Assembly: GCF_000378245.1 (NCBI RefSeq)
Contig: NZ_KB899517.1
Location: forward strand, 1 to 47,409
DNA from: Aromatoleum toluclasticum ATCC 700605
GTDB taxonomy: Bacteria > Pseudomonadota > Gammaproteobacteria > Burkholderiales > Rhodocyclaceae
DNA: 47,409 bases
Direction: 5' to 3'
In this document: piece by piece, positions 8,127 through 17,528 of the stretch
How the letters are laid out: the number at the start of each line of letters is the position of its first letter
How positions within the stretch are numbered: the stretch's first letter is position 1
Translations under genes and position numbers: made by a program
The notes under the pieces: generated by a model
Database searches by the model: none
What the model saw: the letters and a program-made list of their open reading frames with translations, nothing else
Told to the model about the DNA's origin: nothing

Positions 8127-9593
8127 ATGACCATGCGTCAGATTCAGAATTTCATCGGCGGCGAGTTTGTTGCCGCTGCGAGCGGCAAGCGCTTCGACAA
8201 GCGTTCGCCGCTCGACAACCGGGTGATCGCGTCGATCTCCGAAGCCGGACGGGCCGAAGTCGACGCCGCGGTGAGCGCCGCGCGCGCCGCCTTGCATGGC
8301 GAGTGGGGCGGCCTTACGACCGAGCAGCGCGTCGAGCTGCTGTACGGCGTGGCCAACGAGATCACGCGCCGTTTCGAGGACTTCGTCGAAGCCGAGATGG
8401 CCGACACGGGCCAACCACGTCACGTCATGACCAGCGCGTTCATTCCGCGCGGAGCGGCGAACTTCAAGGTGTTCGCGGACGTCGTCAAGAACGTGCCGAA
8501 CGAGTCCTTTCAGATGGCGACGCCGGACGGACGCGGCGCGCTGAACTACGGCATCCGCGTGCCCAAGGGCGTGGTCGGCGTGATCTGCCCGTGGAACGCG
8601 CCTTTCATGCTGATGACCTGGAAGGTCGGGCCGGCGCTGGCCTGCGGCAACACGGTCGTCGTCAAGCCGTCCGAGGAATCGCCGCACACCGCTACGCTGC
8701 TCGGTGAAGTGATGAATGCCGTCGGCGTGCCCAAGGGTGTTTACAACGTCGTGCATGGTTTCGGGCCGGATTCCGCGGGCGAATTCCTGACGCAGAACCG
8801 CGACGTCGACGCGATCACCTTCACCGGCGAGACGCGTACCGGTACCGCGATCATGAAGGTGGCAGCGGAAGGCATGCGCGACGTGTCTTTCGAGCTCGGC
8901 GGCAAGAACGCCGGCATCGTGTTCGCGGACGCGGATTTCGATGCGGCGGTCGAAGGCATCTTCCGCTCGGCCTTCCTGAATTCCGGCCAGGTGTGCCTTG
9001 GCACCGAGCGCGTCTATGTCGAGCGCCCGATCTTCGAGCGCTTCGTGCAGGCGCTGAAGGAGAAGGCCGAAGCGGTGAAATTCGGTCGTCCGGACGACCA
9101 CGACGCCAACTACGGCCCGCTGATCAGCCAGGAGCACCGCCAGAAGGTGCTCTCGTACTACCGCAAGGCGGTGGAAGAGGGCGCGACTGTCGTCACGGGT
9201 GGCGGCGTGCCGCAGATGCCGGGCGAGCTGGCCGAAGGTGCGTGGGTCGAGCCGACGATCTGGACGGGCCTGCCCGACACCGCCGCGGTCGTGCGCGAGG
9301 AGATCTTCGGACCCTGCTGCCACATCCGGCCTTTCGACAGCGAAAACGAAGTCGTCGCACTTGCCAACGACACCGAATACGGCCTCTCCACCACCATCTG
9401 GACCACCGACCTTGCCCGCGCCCATCGCGTCGCGGCGCGCGTCGAAGTCGGCATCACCTGGGTGAATAGCTGGTTCCTGCGCGATCTGCGCACCGCCTTC
9501 GGCGGTTCCAAGCAGTCCGGCATCGGCCGCGAGGGTGGCGTGCACTCGCTCGAGTTCTATACCGAAACCCGAAACATCTGCGTGAAGTTGTGA
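8127..9593 (+). CDS. dmpC: 2-hydroxymuconic semialdehyde dehydrogenase
   Basis: NAD-dependent aldehyde dehydrogenase of 488 residues. It oxidises the ring-cleavage product to 4-oxalocrotonate (2-hydroxymuconate), the entry to the oxalocrotonate branch. The catalytic Cys290 (NSGQVCLG), general base Glu256 (FELGGKNAG) and cofactor segment PWNAPFMLMTWK are in place. Position in the meta operon and the DmpC/XylG-type N-terminus (IQNFIGGEFV) support the substrate. Because no hydrolase (dmpD) gene is present, this is the only route onward for the semialdehyde in this operon. Confidence 0.94.
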   Translation: MTMRQIQNFIGGEFVAAASGKRFDKRSPLDNRVIASISEAGRAEVDAAVSAARAALHGEWGGLTTEQRVELLYGVANEITRRFEDFVEAEMADTGQPRHVMTSAFIPRGAANFKVFADVVKNVPNESFQMATPDGRGALNYGIRVPKGVVGVICPWNAPFMLMTWKVGPALACGNTVVVKPSEESPHTATLLGEVMNAVGVPKGVYNVVHGFGPDSAGEFLTQNRDVDAITFTGETRTGTAIMKVAAEGMRDVSFELGGKNAGIVFADADFDAAVEGIFRSAFLNSGQVCLGTERVYVERPIFERFVQALKEKAEAVKFGRPDDHDANYGPLISQEHRQKVLSYYRKAVEEGATVVTGGGVPQMPGELAEGAWVEPTIWTGLPDTAAVVREEIFGPCCHIRPFDSENEVVALANDTEYGLSTTIWTTDLARAHRVAARVEVGITWVNSWFLRDLRTAFGGSKQSGIGREGGVHSLEFYTETRNICVKL

Positions 9594-9737
9594 ATGAACC
9601 TGCTGCGCGCCCCGATCTCGCGACTCCGGTACTCGCCGTACTTCCGTACGACTCCCGAGTTTGCCAACTGAGTCATCACGACCTCGGGGCTGCTCGCGAC
9701 GGTTCCTTCACAACTTCGATAAATGAATGAGGCAACC

Positions 9738-10535
9738 ATGAACGAAGAAAAGATCAGGCAATACGGCGACGAGCTCTTCGACGCCTGGCGCGAGCGCCGC
9801 ACTGTTGCGCCCCTGCTGGAGCGCGAGCCGGACATCACGCTCGACGACGCGTATCGCATCCAGCTGCGCTACATCGAGCGGCGCGTGCAGGCCGGCGAGA
9901 AGATCGTCGGCAAGAAGATCGGCGTCACGAGCAAGCCGGTGCAGGATTTCCTCGGCGTGTTCCAGCCGGACTTCGGCCAGCTGACGTCCGGCATGGTGCA
10001 CCAGGAAGGCGACGTCATCGACCTGGGCTCGTTGATCCAGCCCAAGGCCGAAGCCGAGCTCGCTTTCGTGCTCAAGCACGACCTGCAGGGCCCGGGCGTG
10101 ACCGCGATGGACGTGATCCGCGCGACCGACTACGTCGTGCCCTGCTTCGAGATCGTCGATTCGCGCATCACCGACTGGAAGATCCGCATCCAGGACACGG
10201 TGGCCGACAACGCGTCGTGCGGCGTGTATGTGCTCGGCAAGACCAAGGGGGACCCGCGCAAGCTCGACATCACCCTCGCCGGCATGGTGCTGGAGAAGAA
10301 CGGCGAGCTGCACTCGACGGGGGTGGGCGCCGCGGTGCAGGGCTCGCCCGCCAATGCGGTGGCGTGGCTCGCCAACACCCTCGGTGAACTGGGCATCCCG
10401 TTCAAGGCCGGCGAGGTGATCCTCTCCGGCTCGCAATCGGCCCTCGTGCCGGTCGTGGATGGCGACGAACTCGTGTGCACGGTCGGCGGCCTCGGCAGCT
10501 GCCGGGTGAAATTTTCCGGAAGGAGCGCGGTATGA
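9738..10535 (+). CDS. dmpE: 2-oxopent-4-enoate (2-hydroxypentadienoate) hydratase
   Basis: A 265-residue member of the fumarylacetoacetate-hydrolase-like hydratase/decarboxylase family that adds water to 2-hydroxypenta-2,4-dienoate to give 4-hydroxy-2-oxovalerate. Family motifs are KKIGVTSK near residue 65, the metal-binding acid run PKAEAELAFVL, and FEIVDSRITDWK. It is a paralogue of the next gene, with which it forms a complex in dmp systems. The start at 9738 is chosen for GAGG upstream; an ATG at 9723 is also in frame. The stop overlaps the next start (ATGA). Confidence 0.93.
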   Translation: MNEEKIRQYGDELFDAWRERRTVAPLLEREPDITLDDAYRIQLRYIERRVQAGEKIVGKKIGVTSKPVQDFLGVFQPDFGQLTSGMVHQEGDVIDLGSLIQPKAEAELAFVLKHDLQGPGVTAMDVIRATDYVVPCFEIVDSRITDWKIRIQDTVADNASCGVYVLGKTKGDPRKLDITLAGMVLEKNGELHSTGVGAAVQGSPANAVAWLANTLGELGIPFKAGEVILSGSQSALVPVVDGDELVCTVGGLGSCRVKFSGRSAV

Positions 10536-11338
10536 GCCCAAGCAATGAACTGACGCTGTCGCGCGAGGACATCGTGCGCCTGTGCGAGCGCGTCGAAGGT
10601 GCCCAGACGCGCGCCTATGCGATCCCCAAGCTGACCGACGAATACCCGGCCATGACCATCGCCGACGGCTACGCGGTGCAGAGCGAACTGCGCCGCCGCT
10701 ACCTGGCGCAGGGCCACCGGCTCGTCGGCTGGAAGGCCGGACTCACGTCGAAGGCGAAGATGCAGCAGATGGGCGTGGACGTGCCGTCGATCGGCTTCCT
10801 CACCGACCGCATGGCGCGACCGGAGAGCTCGGCGATCTCCATGGCCGACCTCGTCCATCCGCGCGCAGAGTGCGAAGTTGCGTTCGTAATGAAGAAGGAC
10901 CTGCACGGACCCGGCTGCACCCGCGAGGACGTGCTCGACGCGACCGACTACGTGCTGCCGGCCGTCGAAATCATCGATTCGCGCTATTCCGGCTTCAAGT
11001 TCGACCTCGCCAGCGTGATCGCCGATAACGGCTCCTCCGCGCGCTTCGTCGGCGGCGGGCGTGCGCGTTACGTCGAGGAGCTGGATCTGCGCACGCTCGG
11101 CGTCGTGATGGAAAAGAACGGCGAGATGGTCGCCATGGGCGCCTCGGCGGCCGTGCTTGGCCACCCGGCGGAGGCGATCGCGATGCTGGCGAACATCCTC
11201 GCCGACATGGGCGAGCACCTGCCCGCCGGGAGCTTCGTCATGAGCGGCGGCATCACTGAGGCGATTCCCGTGAAGCCGGGCGACAGCATCGTCGCGCGTT
11301 TCCAGGAACTCGGCAGCGTGTCGATGCGCTTCGTCTGA
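10532..11338 (+). CDS. dmpH: 4-oxalocrotonate decarboxylase
   Basis: A 268-residue paralogue of DmpE that decarboxylates 2-oxo-3-hexenedioate to 2-hydroxypentadienoate with Mg2+ or Mn2+. Motifs are [12 protein letters not shown], the acidic cluster [12 protein letters not shown] and [12 protein letters not shown]. It starts at an ATG overlapping the dmpE stop by 4 bp, preceded by GGAAGGAGCG, so translation is probably coupled and fits the known DmpE-DmpH complex. Confidence 0.93.
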   Translation: MSPSNELTLSREDIVRLCERVEGAQTRAYAIPKLTDEYPAMTIADGYAVQSELRRRYLAQGHRLVGWKAGLTSKAKMQQMGVDVPSIGFLTDRMARPESSAISMADLVHPRAECEVAFVMKKDLHGPGCTREDVLDATDYVLPAVEIIDSRYSGFKFDLASVIADNGSSARFVGGGRARYVEELDLRTLGVVMEKNGEMVAMGASAAVLGHPAEAIAMLANILADMGEHLPAGSFVMSGGITEAIPVKPGDSIVARFQELGSVSMRFV

Positions 11339-11368
11339 TCCCCCAATCCCAAAAATACAGAGAGAACC

Positions 11369-11596
11369 ATGCCTATCATCGAAATGCATCTCGCGGAGGG
11401 ACGCACGCCCGAGCAGAAGCGCCGGGTCGCGAACGCCGTCACCGAAGCCGTCATCCAGGCGCTCGGCGTGAAGTCCGAAGCCGTACGCGTCCTGATTACC
11501 GAACACGGCAACGAAGAGTTCTACGTTGCCGGCGAAACCCTGGCGGAGCGTGCCGAACGGCAGCGCGTCGCCGCCCTCGTGGAGCAAGGCCAATGA
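11369..11596 (+). CDS. dmpI: 4-oxalocrotonate tautomerase
   Basis: A small tautomerase of 75 residues including Met. After Met removal the catalytic Pro1 is exposed (MPIIEMHL). A second family feature is the basic segment near residue 10 (GRTPEQKRR). It isomerises 2-hydroxymuconate to 2-oxo-3-hexenedioate, the substrate of the decarboxylase encoded upstream. The tail is slightly longer than the 62-residue P. putida enzyme. It overlaps dmpF by 4 bp. Confidence 0.93.
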   Translation: MPIIEMHLAEGRTPEQKRRVANAVTEAVIQALGVKSEAVRVLITEHGNEEFYVAGETLAERAERQRVAALVEQGQ

Positions 11597-12507
11597 AGAA
11601 GATCAAGTGCGCCCTGATCGGGTCCGGCAACATCGGCACCGACCTGATCTACAAGATCAAGCGCAGCCCCGTGCTCGAGCCGGTGTGGATGGTCGGTATC
11701 GACCCGGAATCCGAAGGCCTCGCGCGGGCCCGCGAGATGGGGCTGAAGACCACCGCGGAAGGCGTCGACGGACTGCTGCCGCACGTGCTGGATGACGACA
11801 TCCAGATCGCGTTCGATGCGACCAGCGCCTACGTGCATGCGGAGAACAGCCGCAAGCTGAACGAGCTGGGCGTGATGATGATCGACCTGACGCCGGCCGC
11901 GATCGGGCCGCTGTGCGTGCCGCCGGTGAACCTGCGCCAGCACGCCGACAAGCTCGAGATGAACGTGAACATGATCTCGTGCGCCGGCCAGGCGACCATT
12001 CCGGTCGTGAACGCCGTGTCGCGCATCCAGAGCGTCGAGTACGCCGAGATCGTCGCGAGCCTCGCGTCGAAGTCCGTCGGCCCCGGCACGCGCGCGAACC
12101 TCGACGAGTTCACCTATACGACGTCGAACGCGATCAAGGTCGTCGGCGGCGCACGTCGCGGCAAGGCGCTGTGCATCATCAACCCGGCCGAGCCGCCGAT
12201 GATCATGCGCAACACGATCTACTGCCTGACCGACGACGAACCGGATCACGCGCGCATCACCGAGTCGATCCTGCAGATGATAGTCGAGGTGCAGAAGTAC
12301 GTGCCGGGCTACAAGCTCGTGAATGGACCGATCTTCGACGGCAACAAGGTGTCCGTCTTCCTCGAAGTCGCCGGTCTCGGCGACTACCTGCCCAAGTATG
12401 CCGGTAACCTCGACATCATGACCGCGGCCGCGACGCGCACCGCCGAGATGTTCGCCGAGGAGATCCTCGCCGGAAAGATCCAGTTGAAAGCCGTGGAGAC
12501 CGTGTGA
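11593..12507 (+). CDS. dmpF: Acetaldehyde dehydrogenase, acylating
   Basis: A 304-residue NAD- and CoA-dependent enzyme that turns acetaldehyde into acetyl-CoA. The Rossmann motif [11 protein letters not shown] is at residues 10-20, and the catalytic Cys130 lies in [11 protein letters not shown]. It works as a channelling complex with the aldolase encoded directly downstream (4-bp overlap, ATGA). The final steps of the meta pathway are therefore complete. Confidence 0.96.
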   Translation: MKKIKCALIGSGNIGTDLIYKIKRSPVLEPVWMVGIDPESEGLARAREMGLKTTAEGVDGLLPHVLDDDIQIAFDATSAYVHAENSRKLNELGVMMIDLTPAAIGPLCVPPVNLRQHADKLEMNVNMISCAGQATIPVVNAVSRIQSVEYAEIVASLASKSVGPGTRANLDEFTYTTSNAIKVVGGARRGKALCIINPAEPPMIMRNTIYCLTDDEPDHARITESILQMIVEVQKYVPGYKLVNGPIFDGNKVSVFLEVAGLGDYLPKYAGNLDIMTAAATRTAEMFAEEILAGKIQLKAVETV

Positions 12508-13568
12508 TGAGTCAAGCAGCCAATTCTTCCAACCTCAAGGGCCGCAAGGTCATCCTGCACGACATGTGCCTGCGCGACGGCATGCACGCGAAGCGCGAGC
12601 AGATCAGCGTCGAGCAGATGGTGAAGGTCGCCACCGCCCTCGACGACGCCGGCATTCCCTACGTGCAGGTCACGCACGGCGCGGGCCTCGGCGGCAACTC
12701 GCTGCAGCACGGCTTCGCGATGGCCCCCAACGAGGAATACATCTCGGCCGTGGCCTCGCGCATGAAGCAGGCCAAGGTGTCGGTGCTGCTGATCCCGGGC
12801 CTCGGCACGATGAAGGAACTGCAGGCCGCGTACGACGCCGGTGCCCGCAGCGTGCATGTGGCGACCCACTGCACCGAGGCCGACACCTCGCCGCAGCACA
12901 TCGCCTATGCGCGCAAACTCGGCATGGACACGACCGGCTTCCTGATGATGTCGCATCTCAACGACGCCGCCGGCATCGCCCAGCAGGGCAAGCTGATGGA
13001 GTCCTACGGCGCGCAGACCATCTACGTCACCGACTCGGCCGGCTACATGCTGCCCGATGACGTGAAGGCGCGCGTCGGCGCCTTGCGCGAAGTACTGAGG
13101 CCGGAGACGGAAATCGGCTTCCACGGCCATCACAACCTCGGCATGGGTATCGCCAACTCGATCGCGGCGATAGAGGCGGGCGCCTCGCGCATCGACGGCT
13201 CCGTCGCGGGCCTGGGCGCGGGCGCCGGCAACACCCCGCTCGAAGTCTTCGCCGCGGTGTGCGAGCGCATGGGCATCGTGACCGGCGTCGATCTCTTCAA
13301 GATCATGGACGTCGCCGAAGACATCATCGTGCCGATGATGGACCACGTCGTTCGCGTCGATCGCGAATCGCTGACCTTGGGTTATGCGGGCGTGTATTCG
13401 ACCTTCCTGCTGCATTCGAAGCGGGCGGCGGAGCGCTTCGGCGTGCCGGCGCGCGATATCCTGGTCGAGCTGGGCCGCAAGAAGATGATCGGCGGTCAGG
13501 AAGACATGATCCAGGACACCGCGATGACGATGGCGAAGGAACGCGGGCTGTTGAAGGCTGTGGCCTGA
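12504..13568 (+). CDS. dmpG: 4-hydroxy-2-oxovalerate aldolase
   Basis: A 354-residue HMG-CoA-lyase-like TIM-barrel aldolase that splits 4-hydroxy-2-oxovalerate into pyruvate and acetaldehyde. The N-terminal [14 protein letters not shown] supplies the catalytic Arg and metal-binding Asp, and [15 protein letters not shown] the metal-binding His pair. The C-terminal communication domain that docks the dehydrogenase is present. Length is normal (DmpG is 345 residues). Confidence 0.96.
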   Translation: MMSQAANSSNLKGRKVILHDMCLRDGMHAKREQISVEQMVKVATALDDAGIPYVQVTHGAGLGGNSLQHGFAMAPNEEYISAVASRMKQAKVSVLLIPGLGTMKELQAAYDAGARSVHVATHCTEADTSPQHIAYARKLGMDTTGFLMMSHLNDAAGIAQQGKLMESYGAQTIYVTDSAGYMLPDDVKARVGALREVLRPETEIGFHGHHNLGMGIANSIAAIEAGASRIDGSVAGLGAGAGNTPLEVFAAVCERMGIVTGVDLFKIMDVAEDIIVPMMDHVVRVDRESLTLGYAGVYSTFLLHSKRAAERFGVPARDILVELGRKKMIGGQEDMIQDTAMTMAKERGLLKAVA

Positions 13569-13583
13569 GGCGCGGCGAGCGTC

Positions 13584-13922
13584 GTGAAATTCGCCGTCAC
13601 CATCGAAGACACGTCGGAACGCTACGAATGCGCGCCCGACGAGTCGCTCCTCGCCGGCATGGTCCGCCTCGGCCGGCGGGGGATTCCCGCAGGGTGTTGC
13701 GGCGGAGGCTGCGGCGTGTGCAAGGTGGAGATCACCACGGGCGTTTTCGAAGTGCGCGCGATGAGCCGCGATCACGTCAGCCCCGACGACGAGGCGCAAG
13801 GCCGGGTACTCGCGTGCCGCGTCTATCCGCGCAGCGATGTGACGTTGCGTGTGCTGGGTAAGATGCACAAGACGGTGTGCCGCAAGTGTGCCGCGACGCC
13901 GAGGGCGCAACCTGCGATTTGA
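13584..13922 (+). CDS. dmpQ: Plant-type 2Fe-2S ferredoxin (DmpQ/XylT-like)
   Basis: A 112-residue ferredoxin starting at GTG. The cluster cysteines sit in GCCGGGCGVCKVEI and LACRVYP, and the lead-in DESLLAGMVRLGRRGIP is characteristic of the XylT/DmpQ group. These proteins re-reduce the oxidised iron of catechol 2,3-dioxygenase during turnover of inactivating substrates. In dmp operons it sits directly before the dioxygenase; here it is the last gene, about 10.4 kb away from it. It ends about 50 bp before the operon terminator. Confidence 0.9.
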   Translation: MKFAVTIEDTSERYECAPDESLLAGMVRLGRRGIPAGCCGGGCGVCKVEITTGVFEVRAMSRDHVSPDDEAQGRVLACRVYPRSDVTLRVLGKMHKTVCRKCAATPRAQPAI

Positions 13923-13974
13923 GTATCGCAGCCGGTCGGAGAGTCTTCCGGCATCTACGCCAAAGCCCAAGAGA

Positions 13975-14008
13975 CAAAGGCCTGCGCAATGCGCAGGCCT
14001 TTGTTTTT
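13975..14008 (+). terminator. Rho-independent terminator of the phenol operon
   Basis: CAAAGGCCTGCGC (13975-13987), loop AAT, GCGCAGGCCTTTG (13991-14003): a perfect 13-bp stem followed by TTTTT (14004-14008). It ends the 11.7-kb catabolic operon. Read on the other strand it lies just downstream of the tRNA fragment at 14012-14060, so it may have come with the tRNA 3' flank. Confidence 0.9.
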
Positions 14009-14011
14009 GTT

Positions 14012-14060
14012 TGGTTGCAGGGGCTGGATTTGAACCTGCGACCTTTGGGCTATGAGCCGC
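14012..14060 (-). other. 3' fragment of tRNA-Met(CAT), probable attachment-site scar
   Basis: On the minus strand this 49-base stretch reads from the CAT anticodon region (GGCTCATAGCC) through the variable region and T-loop (GGTTCAAATCC) to the CCA end. Beyond the anticodon stem similarity to tRNA stops and no D-arm follows, so it is not a functional tRNA gene. One mismatch in the T-stem suggests decay. 3' tRNA pieces of this extent are typical att cores left by tyrosine-integrase islands. No integrase is in the window. Confidence 0.72.
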
Positions 14061-14257
14061 ATTTCTCAAACGTCGGGGATGCCCGAAGACATCGCCCGAT
14101 ACTCTGATGCGGACATGGCAGCCGGAGTAACCACCGGCCGCCCGTGGCCTGCTTCCGGGCGAGCTGTCGTCGCCTGGTTTTCTCTCCTACGGTGGCACCC
14201 CACGCGCCGAAGTTCGACACCGCGAATCGGAAATGTCCTACGCGTGTCTGGGCGAAC

Positions 14258-14334
14258 TCCGATCCGCGGGGCAGAAACTGACTACAAAAATTCCACCATG
14301 TCCGATGTTTCTGGCGGTCCCGCAAACGTATCTT
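14258..14334 (+). promoter_or_regulatory. Shared activator-type promoter element, copy 1 (efflux/ligase operon)
   Basis: The block has TCCGATCCG (14258-14266), GACTACAAAAATTCC (14280-14294), TCCGAT (14301-14306) and a -10-like TATCTT (14329-14334). GA(C/T)TACA lies 49 bp and TCCGAT 28 bp before the -10-like hexamer, the same spacing as in copies 2 and 3. There is no good -35 box; TCCGAT would centre near -38, as expected for an activator-dependent promoter. The remainder of 14061-14443 holds no recognisable gene. Predicted start near 14341. Confidence 0.65.
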
Positions 14335-14443
14335 TTTTGCCATTGGACGAAGGACAGGGATGTGACCGTGATATCGGCACGTCTTCGTTCATGAGGGCGG
14401 GTGCGTCATGCGGAGTTGGAACATCTGGCAGAGGGGGGGCGTC

Positions 14444-16081
14444 ATGGATGAGTCGGGAGTCGGTATTTCGCGGCAGCAGACACCGGGGTGCGCGGGGCGG
14501 TGGGGGCAGGTGGCGATGTTGGGACTGGCGTTGGCATCGCCAGCGGTCGGTGCGTTCGAGTTCAACACCGGAAACCCCGACGTGAAAATGTCGTGGGATA
14601 ACACGCTGAAATACAGCGCGGCCTGGCGCGTCAAGGACCGTGATGCGCGCGTCGAGGGCAGTGCCTTCAATCCGAACGTCGACGATGGCGACCGCAATTT
14701 CGACAAGGGGTTGATCTCGAACCGCGTCGATCTGTTGTCCGAATTCGACCTCGTTTACAAGAGCAAGCTGGGGTTTCGCGTCAGCGGTGCAGGGTGGTAC
14801 GACGAAGTCTATAACCGCTCGAACGACAACGACTCGCCGGCCACGTTCAACCCGGTTTCGGTGCGGCACGACAAGTTTCCGGACGCGACGCGGCACCTGC
14901 ACGGGCGCAACGCGGAATTTCTCGATGCCTTCGTTTACGGCCGGTTAACGCCCGGCGGTGCAACGCTCAACCTGCGAGCCGGGCGCTTCACGCAGGTGTA
15001 TGGCGAGAGCCTGTTTTTTGGCGGCAACGGCATCGCCGCCGCGCAGACCTCGCCCGATATCGTCAAGCTACTGTCCGTGCCGAGCTCGCAGTTCAAGGAG
15101 ATCCTGCGGCCGGTCGGCCAGATTTCCGCGCAGCTGCAGGTGTCGCCCCGGCTGTCGTTCGGCGCCTATTACCAATATGAATGGCGCAAGGCGCGCCTGC
15201 CCGGCGTCGGCAGCTACTTCAGTTTTGCCGATTTCGTCGATGCCGGTGGCCAGCGGCTGTTCACGCCACTCGGACCCTTGCCGCGCGCCGAGGATCTCGA
15301 CGCGCGCGATTCCGGACAGGGCGGTCTGCAGATCCGCTACAAGTACGGTGACGTCGAATACGGTTTCTACGCGGCCCGCTTTCACGACAAGTTTCCCCAG
15401 TTCTACGTGCGCCCGCTGTCGGGCGACTACGCCGTGGTCTATGCGCAGGACATCAAAGTATACGGCGCGAGCCTCAGCACGGTCGTGGGCGAAACGAACG
15501 TCGCCGCGGAGGTATCGATGCGGCGCGATGCGCCGCTCGCCGCGGTCGGGAATGTCGTCGTCGCGCTCGATCCGCGTGCGGACGGCCGTGACCATCCGTT
15601 GTATCCGGTCGGCAACACCTTTCATGCACAGGTGTCGGCGATCAGCGTGCTGCCGGCCTCCGCGCTGTGGGAAGGTGCCTCGTTCCTCGGCGAGCTGGCG
15701 TTCAACCGCCGCCTCAGCGTCGACAAGAATGCCGGCCAGCTCGATCCCAACACGACGCGCGATGCCTCTGCGCTGCGCTTCATCTTCCAGCCCGAGTACT
15801 TCCAGGTTGTACCGGGCGTGGATCTGCAGGTGCCGATCGGCGTCGGCTACGGCCTGAGCGGCCGCACATCCGTGCTCGGCACGGGGTTCTCGGCTGAGCG
15901 GGGCGGCGACGTCAGCATCGGTGTCAAGGCGGACTACCAGAAGGCCTGGCAGGCGAGCCTCACCTACACGCATTTCTACGGAAGAGCGGGGGCGATCGTC
16001 GATGAGAGCGCGCGGCTCTCGTTCGACCAGTTTCACAAGGATCGCGATTTCGTCGCGTTGTCCGTTCAGCGGACCTTCTAA
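14444..16081 (+). CDS. DUF1302 outer-membrane protein
   Basis: A 545-residue secreted protein with a signal peptide (hydrophobic VAMLGLALASPAVGA, cleavage before FEFNTG). Its body is beta-strand rich with alternating aromatic residues and a terminal Phe (SVQRTF), as in outer-membrane porins. The composition and order of segments match the DUF1302 family, often found with DUF1329 and RND/MMPL genes in clusters for hydrophobic compounds such as steroids and alkylaromatics. The start at 14444 follows AGAGGGGGGGCG; an upstream ATG at 14408 is in frame but weaker. Likely role: substrate passage or efflux across the outer membrane (inferred from context). Confidence 0.8.
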   Translation: MDESGVGISRQQTPGCAGRWGQVAMLGLALASPAVGAFEFNTGNPDVKMSWDNTLKYSAAWRVKDRDARVEGSAFNPNVDDGDRNFDKGLISNRVDLLSEFDLVYKSKLGFRVSGAGWYDEVYNRSNDNDSPATFNPVSVRHDKFPDATRHLHGRNAEFLDAFVYGRLTPGGATLNLRAGRFTQVYGESLFFGGNGIAAAQTSPDIVKLLSVPSSQFKEILRPVGQISAQLQVSPRLSFGAYYQYEWRKARLPGVGSYFSFADFVDAGGQRLFTPLGPLPRAEDLDARDSGQGGLQIRYKYGDVEYGFYAARFHDKFPQFYVRPLSGDYAVVYAQDIKVYGASLSTVVGETNVAAEVSMRRDAPLAAVGNVVVALDPRADGRDHPLYPVGNTFHAQVSAISVLPASALWEGASFLGELAFNRRLSVDKNAGQLDPNTTRDASALRFIFQPEYFQVVPGVDLQVPIGVGYGLSGRTSVLGTGFSAERGGDVSIGVKADYQKAWQASLTYTHFYGRAGAIVDESARLSFDQFHKDRDFVALSVQRTF

Positions 16082-16099
16082 TCGGCAGGAGCGAAGAAC

Positions 16100-17449
16100 A
16101 TGATCAGATCGATGTGGATGGCCGTCACCGCGGCCGCCTTGCTCGCCGGCAGTCAGTTGGCCGGCGCCGCGGTATCCGCCGACGAGGCGGGGAAATTGAA
16201 GACCACTTTCACGCCGCTCGGCGCCGAGCGAGCCGCAAACAAGGACGGGTCGATCCCGGTATGGGACGGCAAGGGGGTCGGGACGGTCGCCGGCGCGAAG
16301 CTCGGCGACATCCCGACCGATCTCTTCGCCGCCGAGAAGCCGTCGCTGCAAATCACCGCGGCGAACATGGCGCAGCACCTCGACAAGCTCAGCGAGGGTA
16401 CGCAGGCGCTGCTGAAGAAGTACCCGGACACCTTCCGCGTCGAGGTGTACCCGACGCATCGCACCGCGGCCGCGCCGCAGGCGGTCTACGACGCGGTGTT
16501 CAGGAACGCGTCGCAGTGCAGGATCAAGGATGACGGCGGCCTCGAAGGCTGTTTCGGCGGAACGCCGTTTCCGATTCCGAAAGACGGGCGCGAAGCGCTG
16601 ATGAACCATCTGATGCGCCTGATGCCCGAATCGACCGAACACGGCTTCAACAACGTCGTCGTCAATGCCGACGGGTCGCGCACGATCGCCTCGCGCGCGG
16701 ACTACTTCAATCAGTACCCGCACATGGCGAAAGACGGCAGCGCCGAAAAATGGTCGGGCGAGTATTTCCTCGGCCGTCTGCAGCAGACGGCGCCGCCGTT
16801 CAAGGCGGGCGAGGCGCTCGCGCTGCGCGACAGCACCGACGCGAAGAGTCCGCGCACGGTGTGGCAGTACCTCGTCGGCCAGCGGCGCGTGCGCCGGGCA
16901 CCGACGGTGTGCTGCGACACGCCGGACTTCGTCGCCTCGGGTGCCAACTACTTCGACGAGGTCGAGGGGCTGTCGCCGCCGATCGACCGGCACGAATGGA
17001 AGCTCGTCGGCAAGGCAGAGATGTACGTGCCGTACAACAACAACCGCTTCTACGGCGCCTCGCTCGACGATGCCTTCAGCGGCCATCATTTGAATTCGGG
17101 CAAGCTGCGCTGGGAATTGCACCGCGTCTGGATCGTCGAGGGCAACGTCGCGGCCGGCAAGCGGCACGCGGTTCCGAAGCGCCGCTATTACCTCGACGAG
17201 GATACGTGGCTGATCCTGATGTCGGACGGATTCGATGCCAACGGCAAGCTCTGGCGCACCGCCCAGGGCATCGCCTTCGCCTTGCCGTCGTTGCCGTCGG
17301 TGATCCGCAAGACCGACGCCGTCTATAACCTGCAGGCGAATTCGCTGAGCGTCGTGCAGTTGCTCAACGGCGAATATTTCCGCGTGGTTGCGCCCAAGCC
17401 GGACGCCTACTTCACCGGTGACGCGATTGCGGCCGACGCCGCGCGATAG
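16100..17449 (+). CDS. DUF1329 periplasmic/outer-membrane-associated protein
   Basis: A 449-residue protein with a signal peptide (MAVTAAALLAGSQLAGA). The mature N-terminus, with LTPLGAERA-like and GSIPVWDGKG segments, is characteristic of DUF1329 (LolA/LolB-like fold). These proteins are nearly always paired with DUF1302 proteins and are thought to handle lipophilic molecules in the envelope; the biochemical function is unknown. It begins 18 bp after the DUF1302 gene with ribosome site AGGAGCG. Confidence 0.82.
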   Translation: MIRSMWMAVTAAALLAGSQLAGAAVSADEAGKLKTTFTPLGAERAANKDGSIPVWDGKGVGTVAGAKLGDIPTDLFAAEKPSLQITAANMAQHLDKLSEGTQALLKKYPDTFRVEVYPTHRTAAAPQAVYDAVFRNASQCRIKDDGGLEGCFGGTPFPIPKDGREALMNHLMRLMPESTEHGFNNVVVNADGSRTIASRADYFNQYPHMAKDGSAEKWSGEYFLGRLQQTAPPFKAGEALALRDSTDAKSPRTVWQYLVGQRRVRRAPTVCCDTPDFVASGANYFDEVEGLSPPIDRHEWKLVGKAEMYVPYNNNRFYGASLDDAFSGHHLNSGKLRWELHRVWIVEGNVAAGKRHAVPKRRYYLDEDTWLILMSDGFDANGKLWRTAQGIAFALPSLPSVIRKTDAVYNLQANSLSVVQLLNGEYFRVVAPKPDAYFTGDAIAADAAR

Positions 17450-17473
17450 CGATGCGCCCAATTGGCGCATCGC
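17449..17473 (+). other. Intercistronic hairpin after the DUF1329 gene
   Basis: GCGATGCGCC (17449-17458) and GGCGCATCGC (17464-17473) form a perfect 10-bp stem with a CAATT loop, starting at the last base of the DUF1329 stop codon. No T-run follows. It may be an mRNA stability or processing site, or a leaky terminator within the operon. Confidence 0.6.
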
Positions 17474-17528
17474 CGGTGGGCGGACGGAAGTCCTTCGTCC
17501 GCTGGCCCCGAATTTTCCCGGAGCGGCG

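Noticed and set aside
9594-9737. Short CCGTAC repeats in the dmpC-dmpE gap
   Set aside because: Only short repeats without a stable stem or T-run; no function can be assigned.
13849-14055. Small ORF ending in AGAGFEPATFGL
   Set aside because: This tail is a well-known translation artefact of tRNA 3' ends; here it comes from the tRNA-Met fragment.
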